Part shown: in pieces, positions 36,197-45,107 of the stretch
Numbering within the stretch: the first letter of the stretch is position 1
How the letters are laid out: each line of letters begins with the position of its first letter
From: Candidatus Competibacteraceae bacterium
GTDB taxonomy: Bacteria; Pseudomonadota; Gammaproteobacteria; Competibacterales; Competibacteraceae
Assembly (NCBI GenBank): GCA_003989075.1
Contig: RXIX01000009.1
Location: 1-54,357 of the forward strand
Length of the DNA stretch: 54,357 nucleotides
Reading direction: 5' to 3'
Notes under the pieces: model-generated
Seen by the model: only the letters and a program-made list of their open reading frames with translations
Databases searched by the model: none
Told to the model about the DNA's origin: nothing
Program-made: the position numbers and the translations under genes

Positions 36197-37182
36197 GATC
36201 TGTGCTCCGTGGTCTGTGCCTGCCGTTCGAACAGATAGCCGAGCAGCATGGCCAGTGCACCCGCCAGCAGGAAGAACAGACCGGCGGATAGTCGATCCCA
36301 GAAATGTTCGAAAAAGCGCGTGTATAGATCGATCGCCAGGAACACAATGCCAAAACCGCTCAGACGCCCATCGTGCAGGCGCGCCCCGGCCACGATCTGT
36401 GCGATGCCCGCCGCCGTGAACAGCAGCACCCAGCCCAGCACCTGACCGGACGAACCCAGACTCAGGAACCACAGCGACAGGTTCAGATACAGCAGGCCGA
36501 AAATCAGATACAGGCCGCCAAAGCCGGCACAGCGCCGCAGGGGCCCGCATTCCAGCCACCGTTCATGGCCGAGACCGAGCAGGATCGTGACCAACGCTAT
36601 CACGGCCATCGACCGTTCATCCTGAATGGCAGCGAAATAGACGCCCTGGCCGCCATAGGCCGACCAGGCGCCGAGGCCGTGAAAAATCAGCAGCAGCGCC
36701 AGCAGCAGAGGCCAACGCAGGTGATAGGCATAGGCGGTCAGCGCCGCCAGACCGCCAGTCAGTAGCAGCAGCAGCGGCACGTGTGTCCCGGCGCTGTCGC
36801 CCTGCAGGGCAATCTCCAGCAGCAGGCCGGTGCCAAACACGGCGGCCAGACTGGCAGTCACCAGCACTGCACCGCTGAAGGGGTAGCGCTGGCGCGGGTC
36901 GGTGGCCAGACGAATGCCAAGCCACCCCAGCACCATGCTCACCACGCCCAGCAGCAGCGCCGCGAACAGCGCCGAATCCGTCATCAGAGCGATAAAGGCC
37001 AGCACTGCCAGCCCAAGCTGGAAGATGGCGAACAGCCCCAGCCATTTCAGCAGCGCGGTCATGAAGCGGTCGCGACTTGCGTAGCGCAGCAACAGGGTAT
37101 CGAGCAGGGCGCGGTCAATCAGGCCACGCTGATGCCAGTCGGTCACTTCGCAGGTCAACAGGTCGCGGGTGCTGGAGCGCAT
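36193..37182 (-). CDS. DUF2157-like polytopic membrane protein (first of a pair)
   Basis: A 329-residue protein with a soluble N-terminal helix (LLTCEVTDWHQRGLIDRALLDTLL) and about ten to eleven transmembrane segments, ending in a short polar tail (ERQAQTTEHRS). It looks like a distant relative of the following gene, with the same overall plan and similar YxLxF-type late segments (GFGIVFLAIDLYTRFFEH versus GYGITFLVIQGYTLFFAH). The pair probably arose by duplication and may form a heteromeric membrane complex. In other genomes such pairs often sit with a small GDYXXLXY-type protein, which is not seen here. The function is unknown. Confidence 0.65.
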   Translation of the reverse strand: MRSSTRDLLTCEVTDWHQRGLIDRALLDTLLLRYASRDRFMTALLKWLGLFAIFQLGLAVLAFIALMTDSALFAALLLGVVSMVLGWLGIRLATDPRQRYPFSGAVLVTASLAAVFGTGLLLEIALQGDSAGTHVPLLLLLTGGLAALTAYAYHLRWPLLLALLLIFHGLGAWSAYGGQGVYFAAIQDERSMAVIALVTILLGLGHERWLECGPLRRCAGFGGLYLIFGLLYLNLSLWFLSLGSSGQVLGWVLLFTAAGIAQIVAGARLHDGRLSGFGIVFLAIDLYTRFFEHFWDRLSAGLFFLLAGALAMLLGYLFERQAQTTEHRS

Positions 37183-37320
37183 GGTTTAAAGTCCAGTTTT
37201 TGCATGGGCGGTTGCCTGCATAGCGTTCAGGAGTGTGCTACCCACAAGTATGGACGCAGCCTGCCACCGCTGCGCAATATCGCTGCGCAGGCAGAACAGG
37301 CCTGCAGGGAGAACACCCGC

Positions 37321-38397
37321 ATGTTAAATCACAACGGTCAAGTGCAATGGCTGATTTACGGCGCTAACGGCTACAGCGGTGAACTGATCGCCCGCGAGGC
37401 GCAACGGCGCGGCTTGAGGCCGGTGCTGGCCGGGCGCGCGGTGGACCGTATCGCGCCTCTGGCGCGGGAACTCGGTTGCGAGTACCGGATATTCGCGCCG
37501 GGCGATGATGGAGCGGTGAAGGACGCTCTGACCGGCATGGCGCTGCTGCTGAACTGTGCCGGACCGTTTTCCGCAACTGCCGCGCCCCTCGCTGATGCCT
37601 GTGTGCAGGCACGGGCGCATTATCTGGACATCACCGGCGAAATCGACGTATTCGAGGCGCTGCACGGTCGCGATGCCGCTGCGCGCGCGGCAGGCAGTGT
37701 GCTCTGTCCGGGCGTCGGTTTCGACGTGATTCCTACCGATTGCCTGGCGGTCGCGCTCAAGGCGGCCTTGCCGGATGCAAGCCATCTGGCGCTGGGCTTC
37801 GATTCGCATTCCGGCTTCAGTCCCGGCACGGCGAAAACTCTGGTCGAAGGTCTGGGCAAGGGCGGGCGGATTCGCCGCGACGGGCGGCTGCTCACGGTCG
37901 CGCCGCTGTGGAAGCTGCGCCCGATCGATTTTGGTCGCGGCACGAAAACCGCCATGACCATTCCCTGGGGCGATGTCGCCACTGCGTTTTACAGCACCGG
38001 GATCGCGCATATTGAAACCTATGTGCCGGCAGCACCGGCCCTGTTGCGCTGGCGCCGCTGGCTGCCGGTGCTGCGGCCATTGCTCGGTCTGCCCGTGGTG
38101 CAAGCCCTGCTCAAGCGCCGCATTGCCGCTACCGTGCGCGGTCCCGATGCCGAGCGCCGCCAGCGCACGCCTACCTGGGTCTGGGGCGAGGTGGTGAATG
38201 ATGCCGGCGTGTGCAAAACCGGATTCCTGCAGACTGCCAACGGCTATGATGTGACGGTGCAGGGTGCCTTGGCGGTGGCAGAATACCTGTTGTCGAATAC
38301 GCCCGCCGGCGGCTATTACACCCCGGCGCACTTGCTTGGCCCGGGCCTGATCGAGACCTTGCCGGGTTCTTCGCCGATCCGTATCACCGCATCCTGA
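37321..38397 (+). CDS. Saccharopine dehydrogenase-like / trans-acting enoyl reductase family protein
   Basis: The 358-residue protein begins with a Rossmann nucleotide-binding motif (WLIYGANGYSGELIA, residues 10-24), followed by an NAD(P)-domain (LLLNCAGPFS) and the conserved HYLDITGEIDVFE. This is the pattern of the saccharopine reductase/trans-acting enoyl reductase family, whose members often act on lipids rather than saccharopine. The ATG at 37321 follows GGGAGA by about 10 nt; a longer upstream reading frame is antisense to another gene and not used. It lies 34 nt before the LplT-PlsC fusion gene on the same strand, so a role in membrane lipid metabolism is plausible but inferred. Confidence 0.82.
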   Translation: MLNHNGQVQWLIYGANGYSGELIAREAQRRGLRPVLAGRAVDRIAPLARELGCEYRIFAPGDDGAVKDALTGMALLLNCAGPFSATAAPLADACVQARAHYLDITGEIDVFEALHGRDAAARAAGSVLCPGVGFDVIPTDCLAVALKAALPDASHLALGFDSHSGFSPGTAKTLVEGLGKGGRIRRDGRLLTVAPLWKLRPIDFGRGTKTAMTIPWGDVATAFYSTGIAHIETYVPAAPALLRWRRWLPVLRPLLGLPVVQALLKRRIAATVRGPDAERRQRTPTWVWGEVVNDAGVCKTGFLQTANGYDVTVQGALAVAEYLLSNTPAGGYYTPAHLLGPGLIETLPGSSPIRITAS

Positions 38398-38430
38398 TTG
38401 ATTCGTCCGTTTGCCGGAGACCTTCGCCGC

Positions 38431-40317
38431 ATGGCTCATGACAATGAATTCACGCTGTTGCAGGAACGGCGCTTTCTGCCGTTCTTCATTACCCAGTTTC
38501 TAGGTGCATTCAATGACAATGTATTCAAGAACGCCCTGATCATTCTGATTGCCTTCCAGATAGCCTCAGCCGATCCCAATCGTTCCAGTCTGCTGATCAA
38601 TCTGGCCGCTGGACTGTTCGTGCTGCCGTTCTTCCTGTTTTCGGCTACCGCCGGGCAACTGTCCGATAAATACGAGAAATCGCGCTATATCCGCTGGGTC
38701 AAGTTTCTGGAAATCATCATCATGCTCGGCGCGACCGCGGGTTTTCTGCTCAACAGCGTGCCAATGCTGATTGCCATGCTATTCATGATGGGCTTTCATT
38801 CGACCCTGTTTGGGCCGGTCAAGTACAGCATCATGCCGCAGCACCTGAAGCCCGAGGAACTGGTGGGCGGCAATGCCTGGATCGAAATGGGGACCAATAT
38901 GGCCATTCTGCTGGGTACGCTGCTCGGTGGCATTCTGATTGCCCAGCCACAGGGTCATCTATGGGTGTCCTGTGCAGTCGTGATCATTGCCGTACTTGGA
39001 CTGCTCAGCAGCCAGTGGATACCACCGGCTGCGCCGGCTGCACCCGATCTGAAAATCAACTGGAATCCGGCCAGCGAGACCTGGCGCATTCTCAAGTTCA
39101 CGTATCAGAACTTCACCGTGTTTCAATCGGTACTGGGGATTTCCTGGTTCTGGTTTCTTGGCAGCGTTTATCTGGCGCAATTACCCAATTTCACCAAGTT
39201 CAGCCTGGGGGGTGGCGAACATGTGGTGACTCTGTTGCTGACGCTGTTCGCGATTGGCATTGGCATCGGGTCGCTGCTGTGCGAACGGCTGTCCGGGCGG
39301 ATGGTGGAAATTGGTCTGGTGCCGTTTGGCGCCATTGGTCTGACCGTGTTTGGCGTTGACCTGTTTCTGGCCACGCCGGCGACGCCGCCGAGTGGCGAAT
39401 TGCTGGGCATGCTGGCCTTTCTGGCCGAGCCGGGCAGTTGGCGGGTGGTGCTGGATGTGATCCTGATTGGCGCCTTTGGCGGTATTTATATCGTGCCGCT
39501 GTATGCACTGGTGCAGCAACGCAGCGAGCCGAGTCATTTGTCGCGGGTCATTGCGGGCAACAATATTCTCAATGCCATTTTTATGGTTGCGGCAGCGCTG
39601 ATTGCGGTGGTGCTGCTTGATCGGGGTTTGAGTATCCCGCAGGTTCTGCTGGTGATGGCGATTTTTAATGCGGCCGTGGCGATCTATATCTTCGCCCTGG
39701 TGCCGGAATTCCTGATGCGCTTTATCGTCTGGATTCTGGTCAATGTCGGTTATCGACTTAAAACCGAGGGCCTGGAGCAGATTCCCGCGCAGGGGCCGGC
39801 CGTGGTGGTGTGCAATCATGTCAGCTATATGGATGCGCTGGTGGTGATTGGCTGCTGTCGGCGGCCAGTGCGTTTTGTGATGGATCACCAGATTTTCAAA
39901 ATTCCGCTGCTGAATTTCGTGTTCCGCACTGCGGGCGCGATTCCGATTGCGTCGCTGCGTGAGAATCCGCAGATTCTGGAACAGGCTTATGATCGGGTGG
40001 CCCGTTATCTGGAAGAGGGCGAGGTCGTCGGTATTTTCCCGGAAGGGCGCCTGACCGATGATGGCGAAATCGGGGTATTCAAGGCCGGTATCGAGCGGAT
40101 TATTCAGCGCACGCCGGTGCCGGTGGTGCCGATGGCCTTGCGCGGCCTGTGGGGCAGCTTTTTCAGTCGCCGTTATGGCGGAAAACCGATGGCGGCAGTG
40201 CCGCGCCGGTTCTGGTCACGGATCGAACTGGTAGTCGGTGAGCCGGTGCCGGCGGAACAGGCGACTTCGGCGCTCCTGCGCGAACGGGTGGTGGCACTGC
40301 GCGGTGATCGGCCCTGA
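38431..40317 (+). CDS. MFS lysophospholipid transporter fused to an acyltransferase (LplT-PlsC)
   Basis: The 628-residue fusion has an N-terminal MFS domain of twelve predicted helices (residues 1-425; FFITQFLGAFNDNVFKNAL is typical of LplT) and a C-terminal PlsC-type acyltransferase domain (residues 440-620). The acyltransferase motifs are NHVSYMDA (the HxxxxD catalytic motif) and FPEGRLTDDGE. Together they could flip lysophospholipids inward and re-acylate them. In E. coli the related functions are split between LplT and the Aas protein, which also has an acyl-ACP ligase domain that is missing here. The ATG at 38431 has CCGGAGA 10 nt upstream. Confidence 0.88.
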   Translation: MAHDNEFTLLQERRFLPFFITQFLGAFNDNVFKNALIILIAFQIASADPNRSSLLINLAAGLFVLPFFLFSATAGQLSDKYEKSRYIRWVKFLEIIIMLGATAGFLLNSVPMLIAMLFMMGFHSTLFGPVKYSIMPQHLKPEELVGGNAWIEMGTNMAILLGTLLGGILIAQPQGHLWVSCAVVIIAVLGLLSSQWIPPAAPAAPDLKINWNPASETWRILKFTYQNFTVFQSVLGISWFWFLGSVYLAQLPNFTKFSLGGGEHVVTLLLTLFAIGIGIGSLLCERLSGRMVEIGLVPFGAIGLTVFGVDLFLATPATPPSGELLGMLAFLAEPGSWRVVLDVILIGAFGGIYIVPLYALVQQRSEPSHLSRVIAGNNILNAIFMVAAALIAVVLLDRGLSIPQVLLVMAIFNAAVAIYIFALVPEFLMRFIVWILVNVGYRLKTEGLEQIPAQGPAVVVCNHVSYMDALVVIGCCRRPVRFVMDHQIFKIPLLNFVFRTAGAIPIASLRENPQILEQAYDRVARYLEEGEVVGIFPEGRLTDDGEIGVFKAGIERIIQRTPVPVVPMALRGLWGSFFSRRYGGKPMAAVPRRFWSRIELVVGEPVPAEQATSALLRERVVALRGDRP

Positions 40318-40336
40318 ACGCAGCGCTACGCTGCAT

Positions 40337-40376
40337 AAAGAAAAAGCCGCCCCGGAATGGTGTGTTCCGGGACGGC
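40337..40376 (-). terminator. Rho-independent terminator for the Cache-protein gene
   Basis: On the minus strand, GCCGTCCCGGAA (from 40375) pairs with TTCCGGGGCGGC (to 40346) around a 7-nt loop with one G/T pair, followed by TTTTTC. It starts 30 nt past the Cache gene stop codon and also lies 20 nt past the convergent fusion gene. Confidence 0.85.
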
Positions 40377-40405
40377 CTGGGCCGCTTGTGGCAAGCGGGG
40401 ATGGT

Positions 40406-40951
40406 TTACGGCGCGTCCTTCTTCGGCGCGGCGGCCTTCTCGGCGATCTTGTTTAGATCATCGGCGGTCAGCTTGTCGTCATAAATGCCGGCGGCAACCT
40501 GGATATCCGGCTTGAAGGACACATCAGCGCTGTGCGCAAAGGAGATCTTGCGCGAGGCCTTGCCTTCGCCCGGCTTTGGCCACCAGTACTCAACCCAGCC
40601 ACCGTTGGTCTTGGCGCCGGCCTTGCAAAGCTCCTCAAACAGCGCCTTGTCTTTGTCGTCCTTCATTTGCAGGATGGGCTTGCCAACCAGATCGGGGCGC
40701 AGTGGGTGGGCGATCATCGCATCATCGCGGCAGCTATAGACAAATACATAGCTGTCCTTCCACACCCAGCGGGCATCCTTGTTGTTGTTGAAATCGGCAA
40801 AGCCGGCCAAGCCCTTGTCGTGCAGGTATTGCGCGGCTTCGTGGACCTTGGCGACCACTTCCTCAGCGGAAGCGGTGCTGGTATCGGCGGCCAGCACCGG
40901 CGCGCTGCCGAGGGTCAGGGCCAGGGCAAAACCCAGGGTCATCTTATGCAT
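40406..40951 (-). CDS. Periplasmic single-Cache-domain protein
   Basis: A 181-residue secreted protein with a Sec signal peptide (residues 1-22, cleavage near VLA-AD) and one Cache-like sensor domain. Typical segments are KDSYVFVYSCRDDAMIAHPLRPDLVGK and GGWVEYWWPKPGEGKASRKISFAH. It has no transmembrane helix or signalling output domain, so it is probably a free ligand-binding protein; small carboxylates are common ligands of this fold. It follows the SatP-like acetate transporter by 38 nt on the same strand, suggesting that it binds acetate or a related substrate. That link is inference. Confidence 0.82.
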   Translation of the reverse strand: MHKMTLGFALALTLGSAPVLAADTSTASAEEVVAKVHEAAQYLHDKGLAGFADFNNNKDARWVWKDSYVFVYSCRDDAMIAHPLRPDLVGKPILQMKDDKDKALFEELCKAGAKTNGGWVEYWWPKPGEGKASRKISFAHSADVSFKPDIQVAAGIYDDKLTADDLNKIAEKAAAPKKDAP

Positions 40952-40989
40952 GTGTAATCCTCCTGAATAAAGGTGGTGGGCGGCGCTGC

Positions 40990-41553
40990 TCAGGCGATCC
41001 AGGGCTTGCCCGCCGGCAACAGCTCACGGCCGAACAGTTCGTTGAGGATGATGCGCGCCATCATGTACCAGGCCATCAGCGCACAGACCATCAGCTCATA
41101 GCCGGCGATCACGGTCAGGCCCGGGTAGCCGAAGTGCGCCAGGTCGAGCAGGATAAAACCGACCAGCAGCAGGCTGAAGGTCAGGGCCATGGCGCCGTGA
41201 ATACGCATCGCGCCGATCCACAGAATCACCGAAAACAGCGTCCAGGCCACCAGGAACCAGCCGACATCGGTGGTGCTGGCCTTGAAGAGATCATAGTTGT
41301 TGCCCAGCAGCATCAGGCACAGCGCAATCCAGAACGCGCCATAGGACGTGAAGGCACAATAGCCGAAGTTGTTGCCGGTCTTCATTTCCTGCAGGCCGGC
41401 GATGAGCTGCGCCAGTCCGCCGAAGATCAGCCCCAGCCAGATCACTGGGCCCATGCCCATCCAGCCGACGTTATGGAACTGCAGCATGAGGGTGGTCAGG
41501 CCAAAGCCGGCCAGACCTACGACAGCAGGATTACCAAGTTTTTGTTCTGACAT
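40990..41553 (-). CDS. satP: Acetate/succinate transporter, SatP (YaaH) family
   Basis: The 187-residue membrane protein has six transmembrane segments and the family signature NPAVVGLAGFGLTT near the N-terminus (residues 7-20), followed by the GxxQLIAGxxEMKTGNNFG region. E. coli SatP has 188 residues. Members move acetate and succinate across the inner membrane. The start is preceded by GGGAGAAAAAAGC. A lone Cache-domain protein follows. A 7-bp GC hairpin (41649-41675) without a T tract lies upstream between this gene and the previous one. Confidence 0.92.
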   Translation of the reverse strand: MSEQKLGNPAVVGLAGFGLTTLMLQFHNVGWMGMGPVIWLGLIFGGLAQLIAGLQEMKTGNNFGYCAFTSYGAFWIALCLMLLGNNYDLFKASTTDVGWFLVAWTLFSVILWIGAMRIHGAMALTFSLLLVGFILLDLAHFGYPGLTVIAGYELMVCALMAWYMMARIILNELFGRELLPAGKPWIA

Positions 41554-41747
41554 TGCTTTTTTCTCCCGGGGGACGTTGTTGTTTCAATCATGAGCGCTAC
41601 GGGTTTTTCGCGGATGGGGAATGGTGCCTCACAAGGGCTTTGTCATGTGGCCCCGTTGATCATGCCAGCGGGGCCGGTGCTCCAGCGGTTATGGGACAGC
41701 GGGATTCTCCAGCCGGAAACAGATCAGCCGGTCCAGGCCGGCTGCAT

Positions 41748-42653
41748 TCAGACCATCACCAGTTTGCGACGATACCCCTCTTCCAGCGGCGCGTGCCAGG
41801 TCGATTCGTTGTTGTCCCACAGCACCGGCAAGACAAAGGAAGTGCTGTTGGCGGCCTTGGGCGCCTGCTTCCACTCGCCGTTGAGTTTAGTGGCCCAGTG
41901 CGGCGTAAGCGCGGGATCGTTGATGAAAGCCTCGGTATCGAGCCGGGTATGCCCGTCAATATCACGGATGTCAATGATAATGGGCCCGACATAGGAGTTT
42001 TCCGGCCAGGGAAAGAAGCGCCGGCGGGTATGGGGCATTTTCGGCTTCACATCGCCGACCAGATCACCCATTGAAATGCCCTTGGGGGGTTTGCGCGGGT
42101 TGATGCCGGCGTAGACCATGCGCACGTTCGGTGCGGTGATGGCGGCGGCGCCCATGGCGCTTTTATAGGCACTGAGCAGTGTGGGATTTGCGCCGATGTT
42201 GCAGCCGCGGATATGGATGATCAGCTTGCGGGCGCGCAGCTTGTTGAGCTTGTCCACCAGGCGCTGGGCGGTGGCGACCTTGACGCCCATCATCGTGGCC
42301 GCGTTCTTTAGGCGCGCATCATCAGCAGCCAGCGTACCCTTGGCGGCCGCGTCGGCCAGGGTTGAGAGCAGGGCGATGACCGCGCCCGTGGCAGTGAAGG
42401 CGGACTCCCGGGCGAATTTGATCAGCAGGCCATGCTCGGCGTGGCCGTGGCTGACCACGACCTGATGGCTGTTGGGCTCGCCGGCGAGCAGTTTATCGAA
42501 TAGATCCTCAAGGCTGGTGAAGCGGCTCATGGTGCCGGTACGGATGCGCCCCGGCCCGATGGTTTCAAGGCCACATTGACGGTAGAAGCGCTCGATAATC
42601 TGCGCGCCTCTGATATCGGCAATAAGCACGGGAGCAGTCGATTCGCCGGCCAT
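41748..42653 (-). CDS. Unknown protein with caspase-fold-like His and Cys motifs
   Basis: A 301-residue protein of no family I can name with certainty. Residues 64-78 read QVVVSHGHAEHGLLI and residues 143-155 read KLIIHIRGCNIGA. A hydrophobic strand ending in H-G followed later by a strand ending in G-C-N is the arrangement of clan CD (caspase, CHAT, DUF4347-like) proteases, with His69 and Cys151 as the candidate dyad. The region between (about 70 residues) is helical. The C-terminal half (YAGINPRKPPKGISM, IIIDIRDIDGHTRLDTEAF) is unlike the classical caspases. The ATG at 42653 follows AGGAG by 9 nt. It is alone on its transcript as far as I can see, 194 nt upstream of satP. Confidence 0.5.
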   Translation of the reverse strand: MAGESTAPVLIADIRGAQIIERFYRQCGLETIGPGRIRTGTMSRFTSLEDLFDKLLAGEPNSHQVVVSHGHAEHGLLIKFARESAFTATGAVIALLSTLADAAAKGTLAADDARLKNAATMMGVKVATAQRLVDKLNKLRARKLIIHIRGCNIGANPTLLSAYKSAMGAAAITAPNVRMVYAGINPRKPPKGISMGDLVGDVKPKMPHTRRRFFPWPENSYVGPIIIDIRDIDGHTRLDTEAFINDPALTPHWATKLNGEWKQAPKAANSTSFVLPVLWDNNESTWHAPLEEGYRRKLVMV

Positions 42654-42772
42654 TGGGTGTTCTCCTGACGCCGCATCGGATGAAGAATGAACAGGGTATC
42701 CCGCGAAGGGGTTAGGCAATTAAAGCAGATTTTCAGCGTGCCGCGCTGTGTATCGCTTTGCCGATATGGAGC

Positions 42773-42806
42773 GGAAAACCGCTGCCCCGCAACCGCTTCG
42801 GGGCAG
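42773..42806 (-). terminator. Rho-independent terminator after typA
   Basis: On the minus strand, CTGCCCCG (42806-42799) pairs with CGGGGCAG (42789-42782) around a 9-nt loop, followed by CGGTTTTCC. It begins 26 nt past the typA stop codon. Confidence 0.7.
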
Positions 42807-42831
42807 ACGGCTATCGCTTCAGGCCTGCCTG

Positions 42832-44646
42832 TCAGCCCTGTCGCGCCGCGCGCTTGCGGTCATTTTCCAGCAGCAATTTCTTGCGCACGCGGATGGACTT
42901 GGGCGTGACCTCGACCAGCTCGTCATCGTCGATGAATTCCAGCGCCTGTTCCAGGCTCATGCGCACGGGTGGGGTGAGCAGGATGTTTTCATCGGAACCG
43001 GCGGCGCGGATATTGGTGAGCTGCTTGGCCTTTAGGGGGTTCACCACCAGATCGTTGTCGCGCGAGTGGATGCCGACGATCATGCCTTCATAGGCCTCAT
43101 CACCGGGGCCGACCATCAGCCGGCCGCGCTCCTGCAGGTTGAACAGCGCATAGGCCAGCACCTTGCCGGTGGCGTTGGCGATCAGGACACCGTTGGCGCG
43201 CGCACCAATTGCGCCCTTCTTCTGCGGGCCATAGCGGTCGAAGACGTGATAGAGCAGTCCGGTGCCGGAGGTGGCGGTCATGAACTCGGTCTGGAATCCG
43301 ATCAGGCCGCGCGCCGGGATCAGGTAATCGAGTCGCACCCGGCCCTTGCCATCGGGCTGCATGTCGAGCAGATCGCCGCGCCGTTCGCCGAGCTTTTCCA
43401 TGATCGTGCCCTGGTGCTGCTCTTCGACATCAACGGTGAGCTGCTCATAAGGCTCGCAGGCTTCGCCGTCGATCTCGCGCACAATCACTTCCGGGCGCGA
43501 TACCGCCAGCTCATAGCCCTCGCGGCGCATGTTCTCGATCAGGATCGACAGGTGCAGTTCACCGCGCCCGGACACCTTGAATTTGTCCGGGTCGTCGGTG
43601 TCCTCGATGCGCAGCGCCACGTTGTGAATCAGCTCGCGATAAAGCCGTTCGCGCAACTGGCGACTGGTGACGTATTTGCCTTCGCGCCCAGCGAAGGGCG
43701 ACGTGTTGACCTGGAAGGTCATGCTCATGGTCGGCTCATCGACCTTCAGCGGCGGCAGCCCCTCGACCGTGCCCGGATCGCAGAGCACGTCGGAGATACC
43801 CAGCCCGTCCACCCCGGTGAAGGCGATGATGTCACCGGCGGCGGCCTCGGGGAATTCGATCCGCTCCAGGCCCTGAAAGCCCAGGACCTGCAGCACCCGG
43901 CCATTGCGCCGGTTGCCCTGGTGGTCAAGGATCACCACCGGGGTGTTGGTCCTGATGCGGCCGCGCCGGATGCGGCCAATGCCGATGACACCGACGTAGC
44001 TGTTATAGCCCAGCGAGCTGACCTGTAGCTGGAAGGGACCGTCGAGATCGACCGCCGGTGGTGGCACGTGCTGGACGATGGTTTCGAACAGCGGAGTCAT
44101 GTCGCCCCCGCGCACGTTCTCATCGAGTCCGGCATAGCCCTGCAGTGCCGAGGCGTAGATCACCGGGAAATCCAGTTGTTCATCGGTCGCGCCGAGGCGG
44201 TCAAACAGGTCAAAGGTGCGGTCGAGCACCCAGTGCGGGCGCGCGCCGGGCCGGTCGACCTTGTTGATCACCACGATGGGCTTGAAGCCCATGGCGAAGG
44301 CTTTCTGGGTGACGAAACGGGTCTGCGGCATCGGTCCATCGACTGCATCGACCAGCAGCAGCACCGAGTCGACCATCGACAGTACGCGCTCGACCTCGCC
44401 GCCAAAGTCGGCATGTCCAGGCGTGTCAACGATGTTGATACGGTAGTCGCGCCAGTGCAGGGCGGTGTTCTTGGCCAGGATGGTAATGCCACGCTCCTTT
44501 TCGAGCGCGTTGGAATCCATCACCCGCTCGGGCGGTGCGGCGCGGTCACTGAAGGTACCGGACTGCTGCAGGAGCTTGTCCACCAGCGTGGTCTTGCCAT
44601 GGTCCACGTGGGCGATGATGGCGATGTTGCGAAGTTTTTCGATCAC
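42832..44646 (-). CDS. typA: Translational GTPase TypA/BipA
   Basis: The 604-residue protein (E. coli BipA is 607) has the GTPase motifs AHVDHGKTT (G1, residues 11-19), [16 protein letters not shown] (G3) and [10 protein letters not shown] (G4), followed by EF-G-like domains and the BipA C-terminal domain ending [16 protein letters not shown]-like. It binds the 70S ribosome and helps large-subunit assembly and stress or cold adaptation. The start is GTG 44646 ([13 protein letters not shown]), which matches the family's N-terminus; the upstream frame is not conserved. The C-terminal IRVRKKLL segment is intact. Confidence 0.95.
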   Translation of the reverse strand: MIEKLRNIAIIAHVDHGKTTLVDKLLQQSGTFSDRAAPPERVMDSNALEKERGITILAKNTALHWRDYRINIVDTPGHADFGGEVERVLSMVDSVLLLVDAVDGPMPQTRFVTQKAFAMGFKPIVVINKVDRPGARPHWVLDRTFDLFDRLGATDEQLDFPVIYASALQGYAGLDENVRGGDMTPLFETIVQHVPPPAVDLDGPFQLQVSSLGYNSYVGVIGIGRIRRGRIRTNTPVVILDHQGNRRNGRVLQVLGFQGLERIEFPEAAAGDIIAFTGVDGLGISDVLCDPGTVEGLPPLKVDEPTMSMTFQVNTSPFAGREGKYVTSRQLRERLYRELIHNVALRIEDTDDPDKFKVSGRGELHLSILIENMRREGYELAVSRPEVIVREIDGEACEPYEQLTVDVEEQHQGTIMEKLGERRGDLLDMQPDGKGRVRLDYLIPARGLIGFQTEFMTATSGTGLLYHVFDRYGPQKKGAIGARANGVLIANATGKVLAYALFNLQERGRLMVGPGDEAYEGMIVGIHSRDNDLVVNPLKAKQLTNIRAAGSDENILLTPPVRMSLEQALEFIDDDELVEVTPKSIRVRKKLLLENDRKRAARQG

Positions 44647-44734
44647 GGTGCGCGTCTGTTGGGCTGAAATCAGCCTGGCATTATACCGGACTCGCACCGC
44701 CGGAGTGGCGACCGGATGCAGGAGGCTGGAAACG

Positions 44735-44764
44735 ACAAGGCCCCGCACGGGGGCGGGGCCTTGT
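44735..44764 (-). terminator. Rho-independent-like terminator after the cold-shock gene
   Basis: ACAAGGCCCCGC (44735-44746) and GCGGGGCCTTGT (44753-44764) form a perfect 12-bp stem with a 6-nt loop, 30 nt past the cold-shock gene stop codon. The T tract on the minus strand is short. Confidence 0.75.
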
Positions 44765-44794
44765 TCGAGCGGCTTTGGTGGCCGGACCGACTGC

Positions 44795-45007
44795 TTACTT
44801 GACTGCGACTTTCTTGACCATGGTGGCCTGCGGACCCTTGGGACCGACTTTGACGTCGAATTCGACTTTCTGGTTTTCCGCCAGAGTTCGGAAACCCTTG
44901 CCCTCGATCACCGAGTAGTGCACGAAGACATCGCTGCTGCCGTCTTCAGGGGCAATGAAACCGAAGCCCTTGGCCTCGTCGAACCACTTCACAGTACCAA
45001 TGCGCAT
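44795..45007 (-). CDS. Cold-shock-domain protein (CspA family)
   Basis: A 70-residue protein consisting of one cold-shock OB-fold domain. The RNA-binding motifs are RNP1 KGFGFIAP (residues 13-20) and RNP2 VFVHYS (27-32), as in CspA-family RNA chaperones. The start follows TTGAGG about 10 nt upstream. A long leader of about 100 nt or more is likely, as in other csp genes, with a perfect dyad near the candidate promoter. It is followed by a strong hairpin and then, on the same strand, typA; both are linked to cold adaptation. Confidence 0.93.
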   Translation of the reverse strand: MRIGTVKWFDEAKGFGFIAPEDGSSDVFVHYSVIEGKGFRTLAENQKVEFDVKVGPKGPQATMVKKVAVK

Positions 45008-45107
45008 TAATGCAAAACCTCAAAGCTAAATACGGTTCTTCTGCCGTGCCGCTTGTTTCCCGATCCTCAGTCGGCGGGTTATGCAAGGGGCCAGACGCCG
45101 GGCTCCT

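Noticed and set aside
41649-41675. 7-bp GC hairpin upstream of satP as a terminator
   Set aside because: No T tract on either strand; recorded only as a weak hairpin.
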